Assembly: GCA_900239685.1 (NCBI GenBank)
Contig: OENT01000943.1
Span: forward strand, 1 to 64,000
DNA length: 64,000 nt
Direction: 5' to 3'
From: Rotaria macrura
Lineage: Eukaryota > Rotifera > Eurotatoria > Philodinida > Philodinidae
The stretch's first letter is position 1. Each line of letters begins with the position of its first letter. Below are positions 44,884 to 56,539 of this stretch, piece after piece. The position numbers and the translations under genes were made by a program. Below the pieces are notes generated by a model. The model was not told the DNA's origin and did no database searches. It was given only the letters and a program-made list of their open reading frames with translations.

Positions 44884-45310
44884 AACTATAGTTGGTGCAT
44901 AGTGTAATGTGTCTGTTTGGGGTGAAATACTATTGCGTTCTATACATAAATCGAGGCTCCAGTTGTTTTTCTCTTATTTTTATTTTGCATGAAAATTACT
45001 ATTTTCGTTCGAGATTTGAAAAATAAATGACTACCGATCCCTATGTTTTTAATTCTCTCCTACTTTCCACACTAGTCATAAATGCTTTTAAATTCAGATC
45101 CCATGTCACATGAGAATGATGTCGACGAAAATGTTCTACGAACTTATGTAAACATCTTCAAAAAACTTATCCACCATCTATTGATGAATAAACAGAAATG
45201 CTACTGAAAATAGTTTGTTCACCACTTTAACTTGGTTACGATTGAATGTGTCGAAAAAGTACTACTTGAGAAAGGAAAGATGTTTTTAATAAAAGTATCC
45301 CATTCTCTAG
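44884..45310. repeat. Diverged duplicate upstream region, copy B (precedes the NHL gene)
   Basis: Colinear with 43617-44060. It directly precedes the TATA box and exon 1 of the NHL-type gene, so it probably contains promoter sequence. Confidence 0.7.
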
Positions 45311-45316
45311 CAAACC

Positions 45317-45324
45317 TATATAAG
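45317..45324 (+). promoter_or_regulatory. TATA box candidate for the NHL-type gene
   Basis: TATATAAG about 100 bases before the ATG at 45425. Confidence 0.5.
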
Positions 45325-45424
45325 CAATCAACTTCACTATTTTTGCATTCAAAAAACAAAGTATTGGAGTGAGCAAGCCTTTTCTTCTCAGCTTCTACGT
45401 TTATTCGAGAGTATAGTTCATGAA

Positions 45425-47942
45425 ATGACGACGTTGATGCTGATCAGTATCGTTTTTTTGGTTTTCCTTTCATCCTCTAGTGAAGGTATAACGTCGTAAT
45501 AATGAATACTGCTCTTATGATCTCGATTCGATAGGTGCAACAATCAAATTAACAGCAAGTTGTACTGTTGATCAGTGTAGTTCAAGTAATCAAGGTGGTT
45601 CTTGTTCCTCATCAAGCGCCTGTTACCGGTTCGAAACATCGAAGAATACAACATTATGTGCACCACAAATATCATGTGCATTGTTTGATGCTTGCTCCAA
45701 CACGAAAACCTGCTCATCGAATAATACTGTTTGTGTTATAAACGGCTGCTGTTTGACACCCGTGTGCATGCCTCTGGCGTTGGCTAGTACATGTTCGTCA
45801 GCAAGTAATGTATCTTACGTAGCAACAACCACTCCTGCAATGCCACCAGTTGGTATGTATACATAGCGTCGAGATCCTCTAGAACTAGTATTTTGATTAG
45901 TTCCTCTATAGCAGTTGGAATTCAAAACAGTACTATTTTACAATTACAATGGAAGTAACTGACTGATAAATCTAGAGATGAAAAAAAGTACAAGATTGTA
46001 TTTATCTAGAAGAAACTGCACGTATACGAGTTCTGATTATATTTGCGTTCATGGTGAAGAGAGACTAGCCATTGTTAGAGATCTGTATATTGCACTCATT
46101 CGCCTTTACTGAAAACTTATTCTCTATCTTCGGCTTTTTCTTCTCCGTAATGATCCAAATACTCTTTAGACGAGATTTTAATGATGAGTCATGTTTGAAA
46201 TCGAATGCGTGGGCTCAAAGCACTTCATTTTTAACTGAACCCTAAGAAAAATTTTAGTTATTAATGCAGCGTTCTTTCTTGAATCTAGTAATGTCAGGTA
46301 ACATTTGCCCAAATGCTATATGGAATCAGTTTGAAGAGATGGCGATACGACTTTTCTGGTATAACGGCTATAACATGTACTGGTACAACGGCGACTTCCA
46401 AATGGATAAGAATAACAATTATTTCATATGCGATAATTTCAATCGTCGCATTATAAAAGTATCTCCGAATAATACATCAACATTCAGCGTCGTTGGTATC
46501 ACTAACACAACAATCGACTACTCTACGACCAATGTGTTTGTTGATATGAATGGATTCATTTATACTGTCGAGACTGGAGTGAGTTTCATTTTAAGTTACT
46601 AACTTATATTTCAAAAACTAAAGGAGCAATCGCATCAGAAAGGCAGAGTTTTGAAGTCTGCATCAGCTTCAATGTAATCTACCAGTCTAAGAATTAGTAT
46701 ATAAATGCTCATAGTAGTTACATCTGCCACATATTTACACGTACGAATACTGTAGGAATTACAATCGAAATGGAGTTACCATTCATTTTTCATATTAAGT
46801 ATTTCTCAAAATCTTTGCATACGTATGTTTCCACTATAACTCCATTCCAAGCATAATACATTTCTTTTATTTGAAAAATATCTACAAATTTTGAACTTTT
46901 AATATATCGATAACTACTACAGTGTAGTTCTACGGAATTCATACTTACCATCGCTAAAAAAGGCAATTTATACTTCATTCATACAATAATTATTCAATTG
47001 ATGGCGTCTCCAGTGTATTCTCCTGTTTTTCCTTCTCCTCCTTTCATTGACAGATTGAAATAATAAGATCCTTTTCTGTTTCCAGTGGGACTACTGCAGT
47101 TATGGCTATGGTACTTGTTATCGAGTTGTCAAATATGTGGAAGGCATCAGTACAAATGGTACCGTTCTGTTTGGACCAGTCATATGTGGTAATGGAACTG
47201 ATCAACTCTGTAGCAGCGGTGGCATCTCTGTTGATAGTAACGGCTTTATATACTATTCGGATTCGAGTTATCACCGTATTGCAAAGATTACACCTTTCGT
47301 AACGACATTTGCGATAGCGGCGGGAACAACTGGTGTTCCTGGAATAGGGAATAATCAACTCAACTATCCGGGCGGTGTATATGTCGATTCAAACAATACG
47401 TTGTATGTAGCTGACAGAGGCAACTAGTAAGTGAAATATATTTTCACTTTTGCAACGGAAGTCATCCATAAACATTCAATTGTATTTTGTTGATATAACT
47501 ATGTGGGAGTAAATGAGTAAAATATTTCCAATTTTCATGGCTGGATGAAAATCTATTTTAAGTCCAAAAGAATCATCACTGCACTTTAGTAGATAGTGAA
47601 AATACATCGATTTCCTTAGGATTTGTTCTTTATTTAAGCCGTGTGATAATGTATCCAGCTGGCAGCTTATTCGGAACTGTTCTATTCAGTGTGGGAGCAC
47701 CTCATGCTCCTTATCAGTTGACATTGGACAACGGAGGAAACATCTATGCCTCATCGAGTGCGGGGATCTACACGTGGATTCGTAGCTCCGCTTCTTTCAA
47801 AAATATTGGTATAAACTGGTACAATAGCAATGGAAAAGTACAACTGGATACGGCCGGGAATGTTTATATGGCGAGCTACGCTTATTTTGCATATCCTTCG
47901 ATCGACATTTTGAGATATAAACTTATATCGAATTCTTGTTAA
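45425..47942 (+). CDS. Secreted Cys-rich protein with NHL-type beta-propeller repeats
   Basis: Five exons: 45425-45485, 45535-45852, 46298-46578 (an acceptor at 46289 is also in frame), 47086-47426 and 47639-47942. All junctions are GT..AG and frame-compatible; the protein is 434 residues. Residues 1-20 are a signal peptide (MTTLMLISIVFLVFLSSSSE). The next ~105 residues are Cys-rich (SCTVDQC, SACYRFE, CVINGCCLTPVC). The rest carries NHL-like blades: FQMDKNNNYFICDNFNRRII, GGISVDSNGFIYYSDSSYHR and GGVYVDSNNTLYVADRGNYR, with further weaker units. NHL propellers bind proteins, glycans or RNA; with a signal peptide this one is probably extracellular. Such genes form a large family in bdelloids. 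Introns 2 and 3 (about 445 and 507 bp) are longer than typical. AATAAA occurs at 48205-48210. Confidence 0.82.
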
Positions 47943-48210
47943 CAAATGTCGTCTTTTACGAAGTACTTCACTCATCAAGTTACTAACTAGAGTTTGCTTT
48001 TGCACTTGTCCCGCTTGAAAAAAAGAAGGAAGATGTCAAAAATTTAAGATACGCTGTGATTTCGTGATTATGTGAGTCGTGTTTTTGATTGACATCTGCA
48101 TCTTTTTTTCAATAATACGCTTCATATTTAACCTCCATAGTTCAATAAGCACCATTTGATATGTACTAATATGCATTCTTTTATCATTCTTATTCTTATT
48201 TTAAAATAAA

Positions 48211-51200
48211 ATATTCCAGAAACTATCCCCAACTGTAGCTTTACTGAATGAGTTCATTTAGAAAAAAAAAGGAATGAAATGTCAGCTCCGAACATTCTGG
48301 TGACAATCATCGCCCTACACAACATAGGGGCGAACAGACGACGTTTAGTAGCTGGAGTGTTGTATGTAGTTTCTTCCAATGATTCAAACGGATTCATGCA
48401 CCTCTTATGTCTGGTAGATATGAGAATGGATAACCTGTATCCATTGAACCAGACTTACGATTGTTTTGTGGAAATAAATGTAAATCTGGATATTGACTTC
48501 AATTTACCTCTCATTCCCTCCTGGATCCTTCTCTTTCCATATTTTTCAAACCACGTTTCTCTGTAATTGGTTGCAAATGAATTATGAACAGTTTTTCTTA
48601 CGTTAGCTTCGTGAATATGAATTGGTATCATCTTGAAAGTTCATCGTTTCAATTTATGAATGTGAATGATAGTACTAAAAAAAACTTATTCTAACGTCTT
48701 CACACTGATATATTGAAAGCGATTTGCTAAGAAATTCAGTAATTCGACAGTAAACTTTGTGTTTTGACATAATCTCATTATGACGGCGATAAATTAAACT
48801 TTAGCCATCCTTCAAAGGACGAATATCATCGGTCCTGGAACCAGGCTGATAAAAACCGGACGTACATCAGTTAAAATTTAAAAATAACTACCTGCACTTT
48901 GTTCTCTTTTCTTGTAAAAACAATTTTTTATGAGTCTTCTCTTGTAGTATGAAGTTGATAGACACAAGCACTATCGATATATATGCAGAAATAAAATTCT
49001 TCGAAAATATCAGTTACGCAAAAACGTGTTTTCTTTCAGATGAATATGTATTGTAATTACAAACGTGCAAGCATCAAATCATGTTTTTTCAGAAGAACGA
49101 GAAATGGAATGACAAATCCCTCTTATTGCTCGATTGATACACTATAGTATTGGTTGCTGCCCGATTCGTTCCATCCTAATTGACTCCTAACTAGTCCATC
49201 TCCTAACTCCTCCCTTGCTTAATCGGCATCTAATTTTTCGGAATGTCGAGATTAGTAGTATCTATTGGACGCTAAGTATACTGATCACATCACGTTATAT
49301 CTCGTTGGTTCTCTGGTGTATGAAAAAAACTTGCAAAAAAAAAACAAGTACAAAGGAAAAGTCTTGTATCATTCTAGTAAATCAAACATATAGCGAATGT
49401 TCAAAATCTGTGCTGAACACTTAAGTATATCATTATGCAAGAAAAGGGAATACAAAGGAATGAATTAATGGCGCTGCATGCGGGTGTTTCTATGGCTGAG
49501 CATGGGTGTGTTTGTAGCCTTTTGAAAAAACTAGGACCCAGGTCCTCGTAGAGTTCTTCTATCCGAAAAAAGAAACCCTGACTCCTCCGTAGGGTTTACT
49601 AGGCGATTCTGCTTACTCTTTTCTACTTTTCTTATCATCCAATTGAGTATTTGAAATTCGACAGATGAATAGTTTGGCATCTTATTGTTCTCTCGAAGCT
49701 CTTCATCGAATAAAATTAGGAGATCTGAGTGACAAAAGGTAGGCTACGAGATATTGAATCAGTACCCAAGTGTTGAGTGTAGGAAAGGGTGGGATCGAGC
49801 TACCTATGCTCTTCTCCTAATAGTTCAAGTTCGGTCCGATATTCAATTACAGTTGGTTTGATTCAGCATTTGTCTCAAACCATGAATGTTTGTGCATGTC
49901 GTATCAAAGTGTTGTAGGTAATCCGCAGAACCAACCTGAAACTATGGTTACTAACGGATGATTGGATTTCTTTTGACCTGTATACCAGCAATGCCTTTCA
50001 ACAATGTGTGCTATTGATAAAGAGTATTTTCCCAGAAGATATATTGCCATTCATTATTCCACGTATGTCAATATCTACATACCATGCATGTATCTATTTA
50101 TATGTGTTGATGCTTCCGTCTACGGATGGTTCATTTTCTGAAAATTATTAAAATGTAAACATTCAACTTCTTATACTAGCGATTGTCGGTGTTATACTAC
50201 TGTCAATGCTATACGCAACCGTAGAGTCGACTGGTATTCTTATTCACTGACGTTATCATAATGACGATGATGTAACAGCCTCGATAGAAAACAAAGATAG
50301 CGTGGGACTTCCACGACAGTTCTTGAATTGGACTCTACGAATCTTGCGAACTTATTGTAAAGTGACAATTGAAATGTATCATCACATTAGAGTAACATGA
50401 ATTGTCATCTTGCGCAAAACTGCTCGTGTTAACTTCTTCGTATGATAAATACGTACGGCAGTTCGACTACCAGAAGTACTTTTCGTGTTAGCTTTACAAT
50501 ACGTGGCCTTTCTGTGACTGTGACTGAATTGGAAATGGGAGGATAGGTGTCGATTCGAATCATGAGACTATTTACGCATGTAGACCACATCATAAGAAAA
50601 ACATGCAATGAAAAAATCTGCCAATATGATGTTTGTCGTTCTAGTGTAGTAAAGCCATTTTATTGTTGAGGATTCATTCTTGATAGATGTCTGAGCAGTG
50701 CGTTAACATGAATGTCTGTGTGAAAGAAGTCCAATCGTCGTTCCCGTCCCCAGATACAGGCCCGTATGGTTTCATCGTACACCCACTGTCATATAACAAC
50801 GCTCTAAAAGTTTTGTAACATTCAGTTTCTAAGCTATTTGATGCTTCGAAGCTGTCAATGTCAGTTCACCGTTTGAGTATCGTTCTTTATTTGAAAAGAT
50901 CTGACAGAGTAAATTTTCACGAATTTTAATGAATATTTGGGATCCAATATTCATAGTTTTAACGAACAATTAAATATCTATATTTATCCTGCAGAATATT
51001 ACATGTTATTAGTGGTCAAATTATGAAAAACAGAAACAATATGTGCAATCCAAAAAACTGATACAAACTAAACTATGCAACTTTGCCTCATAAAGACATT
51101 CTGCACAGCAAATTTAAGTTGATCCGCTGTTCTTTTCTTGACAATTGTTTTGTTAATGCTGGTAAGCCATAGATAAATATGGCTGATAAAAAAAAGCAAT

Positions 51201-52162
51201 AGCATCGAAATACTGTTTATTTCGCTGAAATCTGCGTTTTAAAGTAGGAATCTGATTTCACGACTTTGAAATAATGACCAAAGCAGAACAGTATTATATA
51301 AAGTTATACTTTCTCTGTATTCTAATTACTTTAGAACATTCGAATAAAGAGTATATCGGAAAAGTAAAAATATCATCGTTAAGAATTTGATACTCTTTTC
51401 ACTTGTTTATGATATTATTCCCACACAAGTTCCTTCGCAACAGAATCCGAAACAGTTCACTATCACGACAGGAGAGCCTGTTGGCGCACCTCAGATAGAT
51501 ATAAGGACAAGTTATGTGGATCTTTTTACAGATCTCCTCGATTCTATTTAACTAATGAAGGTCGTCTCACCGAACAAACATTCTACTATGGAGCCAGTAA
51601 AACGGGATATTTCATAATATGCTACGACGGAAATCTTGTTCAATGTTCTAAAATCAACCAGAACGATGGAGATGTGTTAGAAGAATGGCAAACATAATCC
51701 TACGTTGGTATAATAAAATCCATGAGTCAACCAAGTTTAGAGTGTAATATGTGGAATAAGACTTTTGAATTTGGAACTTGGAGTTATCTTGCCTGTGTCA
51801 AAGAGAATACTCCAATAGAAGTATTCGGCTTGATAGGCTTCTTGTATTTGTCATTAGAAATTATACTGTTAGACCATCTGTTGTGCGACGCGGTATGTTC
51901 AATTTACCTGTACCAAAAACGAAAGGTAAATAAACACTTGTATGTTTATTGAAAGGTGAACTCAATGTTTAATTATTATTCCTTATTGAACAGTTCATTA
52001 ACCTATAGTAAATAAATAGTCCATACATTAAAGATTTCTTAAGTATTTGCGACGTCAATTGATGAAGCGAAGTATTGAAAATTTGAAAATTAACGACCAT
52101 CTGAATTGATACGAATCAACTTTTTCATCGAAAGACAAATGATGCAGAAATAGTTCATGATA
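48211..52162. other. 3.9 kb gap with one coding-like patch
   Basis: No secure gene. AGGACCCAGGTCCT near 49532 is a small palindrome, and GGGTGT-type words occur near 49483-49515. Open frames at 48279-48566 and 49215-49424 show no family. The patch at 51390-51840 is listed separately. Confidence 0.35.
51390..51840 (+). other. Coding-like remnant, unidentified
   Basis: Three adjacent plus-strand segments have protein-like composition in different frames: QFTITTGEPVGAPQIDIRTS (about 51450-51510), EQTFYYGASKTGYFIICYDG (about 51570-51630), and MSQPSLECNMWNKTFEFGTW (from about 51723). Frameshifts and stops separate them, so this is either a decayed gene or exons with introns I could not define. 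No family assigned. Confidence 0.25.
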
Positions 52163-53137
52163 ACGGGTGATTCGAAAGTTTTGGCACAAAATGTTTTCTC
52201 ATTTTTGGCCCACTCGAAAATATTTCAGACGAGCCGAAACCTATGGGTTAGAAGCAGAATTTTGTGCTCTTTCAGAATATGAGCTTAGAAATTATGTGAC
52301 AGTTTTTGTTCGAGAGTAGTGAAGGAATCTTTAAAAGACCTGAAAAATTAGTTTGGACGGAACATGTGAGCCGAAGTTTTTGGGCACAATGTTTATTCAT
52401 TTTAGCCTACTTAAAAGTATTTCAAACAAATCAAATGCATAAGTTAGAACCAGAATTTTGTCCTGTTTCTGAATATGGGTTTACGAATTTTGTATCTATT
52501 TTTTTGTTCAAGAGTAGTGAAGAAATCTTTAAAAAGCCTTAAAAATTAATTTGGACGATGCATAAACAACTTTTTCTAACGCATATTTACCATTTTTGAA
52601 GATGCTAAACGTTATCGGACACCATGGTTTTGTAGAGCGGACACCTATCTACAAAATGTGATATTGAATTAAGTTATAACTTTTACACAAGTGAAGTTAT
52701 ATGTTTTTTATTAGGAACTCCTTTCTGTGGAAAACACTTTGTGGTCAAAAAGTCAATTTCTCAAAAATGAGCGTATAGGAAACACGAAAATTCAGATATC
52801 TTGCCTAGCAACCAAACAAAACTTCAATAGTACATTCTGTAGGGTAAATTTTGCTCTACTAGCGGATAGAGTCATAAAGGTTCCAACCTTTAGTTTCGAA
52901 TTACAATAGTTAAAATATAAAAAATTGCGAAAAACTTTTCCGTCCAAACTAATTTTTCAGATCTTTCAAAGATTCTTTCACTACTCTCAAACAAAAGTCA
53001 ACACAAAATTGCTAAACTCATATTCTGAAAGAACACGAAATTCTGCTTCTAACTCATAAATTTCTACTCGTCTGAAATATTTTTGAGTGAACCAAAAATG
53101 AGCAAACATTTTGTGCCAAAACTTTCGAATCGCCGGT
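52163..53137. mobile_element. Foldback element built from three 198-bp units
   Basis: The left arm 52163-52360 and right arm 52940-53137 are inverted copies of equal length (198 bp) and high identity, starting GGGTGATTCGAAAGTTTTGG and, on the complement, GGCGATTCGAAAGTTTTGGC. Directly after the left arm lies a more diverged direct copy of the same unit (52361-52558); the end word TTGGACG recurs at exactly 198 bp spacing. The centre (52559-52939) is unrelated and non-coding. TA dinucleotides adjoin both ends, which would fit a TA-targeting element, but the alignment is off by one base. Open frames inside are repeat by-products. Confidence 0.8.
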
Positions 53138-53385
53138 ACTGTCATTTTCACTGATAAGTTTTTGCTTGACTACAGGACATTTCGCAACGGAATTGAATAA
53201 TGACTTTTCTTCAATTTGTTCGATTATAGACGAATTCCACGTATTATTATTAAATAACTTTTCATTTGTTTATTTGTTCCACGAGTCACATTGTTTTTCC
53301 GTAGAAAACAACAAATATAGTTTGGACGATAAGCAATAACGAAATAAAAGAGTTTAGTACTTACTTTTTCATACAGATATTGACG
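53138..53385. other. Short spacer
   Basis: Nothing recognised between the foldback element and the F-box pseudogene. Confidence 0.4.
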
Positions 53386-54858
53386 ATGGAAAATTCGGTG
53401 TTATGCTTTCGGTTAAGACCATCTCTTCTCATACTTCCAGTCGAACTTCTTCATCGTATTTCAGATCGACTTGATATTCAAGATATTCTTCTCTCATTTC
53501 GTCTTGTTCGCATACAATTATATTCTATTAACAACTTCTACAATAGATTCACGGTCGAACTTTCTGATTATCCATAGAAAACTTATCTACATCGTTTTTA
53601 TCGAATGATTTCCCTAGAAAACGTTCGAACATTAATTCGACGAAAGTTGTGTAGAAAAGTTCCTACAAACAATGGTGTGATTTTCTTCATCATTCAACAA
53701 GTCTGCGAATCGCTTCAACGGCCGATTTCGACATGATCAATATTGATCAAACTATTCCATCAATCACATAACCACAGTTGATTTTGTTGACAATGAACGA
53801 TATTCTATTTTCTATCAATCAACTTGAAATCCTTCTTTTATCTCATCCATCACTTATTTATTTAAATTTCACAGCCAATCAAATTTCATTTAAAAGTCTA
53901 CGACGTTTTTCACAATGAGAATACTTTATTCGAGAGAAATTGTTTCGAGTGAAACATTTTACTTTCAAAATTTCTACTCGAATATCTCGTCGTCAAGATT
54001 TTAAAAATATTAAATGGATCATTGCTGCATTTCGAACACCGTACTGGATTCAAAATAAACACTGGTATGTTCGATTTCAATATGTTATTAGTAATGAAGG
54101 ATCTCGATTGATTCTTCAATCTTCTCCCAGTGGACATGTTGATTTTTTTCAAAATTTTGAAAATGGTTTTATAAAATACTTTACCTCAACAACAAAAGAT
54201 GATGATAAATCTAAGACGTATAGTGAATAGAATGTAACCGTTAATTTACCAGAGGTAGACCAAGCTATTCGTTTTCGTCACGTAAGTAGTTGCGCGTTGA
54301 TAAGAATAAGAAATTCTTATTTGGTTATTTTTCTAGTTTCGAATTCCGCAACATTATTTATTTGAAAAGGTAATTCGACTTGGTCTCGACATCGATTGTT
54401 TCGTCGATTGGGAACGATCTGATTCGTTTGAACTTCTTTCAAAATTAATCGATCTCTCACAATTGAAAGATATTTGGTATTTATTATCGTGTAAACAAAC
54501 TTTTCAAGCGAGTACACTGAATATGATACTTGAAAAGGCGCCGGACGTTCATACTTTTGGCATAGAGAATAATGGTAGTTTACGATGGAATATAGAAGTT
54601 CAATGTGCTGCAATATCTCGTCAAATTGATCATCTTACAATACGATCGCTAAATACTAATGCCATGAAATTGATTCTCGAATATGTGGATCATCTATCGA
54701 CTATTACATTTATAGTCGAATGGAATTCGTCAACGACTTGGAAAAAAATGATTTTGTGGCTTGATGAAAAACCAAGAAAATTCTCGATAAGCGCTGATCA
54801 TCGGTCTCTTCGAGTATGGTCGAACAAGAATACTGACATCGATAGAGAATCAGCATAA
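53386..54858 (+). pseudogene. Decayed F-box protein gene
   Basis: The first frame, from ATG 53386, contains an F-box: LPVELLHRISDRLDIQDILL, then SFRLVRIQLYSINNFYNRF (about residues 17-55). It hits TAG near 53576. Later segments continue in shifted frames: IAAFRTPYWIQNKHWYVRF (about 54021-54080) and, after a likely intron ending TTTCTAG near 54337, VIRLGLDIDCFVDWERSD, STLNMILEKAPDVHTFGIE and a final stretch to a stop at 54856-54858. This matches the usual bdelloid F-box layout of a short F-box followed by irregular leucine-rich repeats. Intact members act as substrate adaptors of SCF ubiquitin ligases. Several stops and shifts between 53576 and 53940 make this copy non-functional. Confidence 0.7.
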
Positions 54859-56539
54859 TTCATGATCATTTTCGTTCTCATTAGGGATCTCTGATATGTT
54901 CAATTACGATTGGTAAATTTTTGCGAGAATTGTTAATAAAAAGAAACATTTTAATATTAACAGTAAACTACTGAGATTGTCGAGAATTTTATGACGATTT
55001 CCAGTTCACAACATGAAATGAATACATTCGTTCAAAACTATACTCGCATTGAATTCCAGTTCCGCGGACATTTGGATGGGTTTCTCAGAGACAGTACTGT
55101 TCTAATAAGTAAATTTGAAGAACATACACAGTATAAAATCTTTTCCTCGGAAATACGAAAGGATAAATATTGAAGATGTGAAGTCGTATCGTACTTTATA
55201 AGATCCTCACCTACTCTTCATCAGTACAACTGCAATTATCTGCGTTCTATCATAGTCAAACATGAAGCGGGAAAGTCAATGTATATGAATGAAAGTGAAT
55301 TTGTAACAGTCGATAAGTTAATCATAGTTTATGTTTATGTTTGTAAGTTCTTTTTAAATTGTTTGTTGCATAAACTTCAGTAAAACTATACCAAAGATCT
55401 TGAAGTCTTTTTCTTTCAAATGTCAATAGTCGAAATTCTGTTGTTTGAAGTGGAGCGGGAAAAGATTTTAACTTATACTACAGTCTTGGAAAATATTTTC
55501 AACAATAAAGTTTGAAGCAGTAGAAAATGTTTTTCTTGCTGATATACTTTCGTTAACGAAATATTTTTCGAAAGTTTGATGATTAGAATTAACTATTTAA
55601 CAATTTCGAGTAATACGATGTAGACTTGGAAGAGTCACAGTGCAACACCGACCCGCCCCCCTCCTCACCGATTCAAGTCAATAATGTAGTTTATTTTTAT
55701 GATGAACGCTACAAGTTCTGTACACGTTCGTTACCCATCCAATTTCATAGTATACGATTGTATTTTTATATAGATGTGGCTCAGTACTACATGATGGTGT
55801 ACCTTTGTGAATAAACTCTATTTAAAAAAACCCGATAGGTTGTACTGTTACTTTAGAATACTCTATACAATTTATATACAAGAAGACACATGGTAATGAC
55901 TACATAGGGAATCTAAACAAGAGTTCGAATCAAATGAGTAGAAGGCTGATTCGGAAACTATCTGCTGTTTCCAGACATTGGTGATGATTTCTCAGACGCT
56001 ACTTCAATTTATCTGAGCAGTTACTGAAACATCTTATTATCAGTCGGACTCGAATTCTTAACATTTGTTTAAGAATGCCTTCACTCATTCAAATTTTGAG
56101 TTATTAACTTCACTGTACGGAGAGTGCGTGTCTTTCGAATCTTCAATTCATCAACAGGCTCTGCTTGATAAACCCACCCAAGATATTTTTAGAAACACCT
56201 ACCATACCCACACCTCCGTATCACATTTTGGTAAATGGCGAACACCGAAGTTGTGCGGCTTACTCATCGGACATATGAAGGTGACAGAAATAAAAAATTA
56301 TTCGCATGTTGATTCATCAATTTATTACCGATGAAAATATTCGAACCATTTGAAAGGAAAGGAAAAAACAGCAACACTGAAATGAGTCATTCTTTGTTTG
56401 AAAGAGCATTGATGCATATATTTTTCCAATAGTACTACCAAGCAGTTGCAATATAAATATTCGAGCGAGATTAGATGCAATTTAGTTTTTGTACTGAAAA
56501 AAAATTGTAGAAAGAAGTTTTATTGGCAAAATATTTTCT
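54859..56539. other. Gap between the two F-box loci
   Basis: No gene recognised. Frames at 54991-55173, 55626-55814 and 56065-56334 lack features; CACCC-type words occur at about 56175-56220. Confidence 0.35.

Noticed and set aside
51450..51510. Possible catalase N-terminal motif (TTGEPVGAPQ)
   Set aside because: Only a handful of residues agree, and nothing else of catalase follows downstream.
52306..52909. Open frames of 60-78 codons between 52306 and 52909
   Set aside because: The 78-codon frame lies in the left 198-bp units and the other in the unrelated core of the foldback element; neither has protein features.
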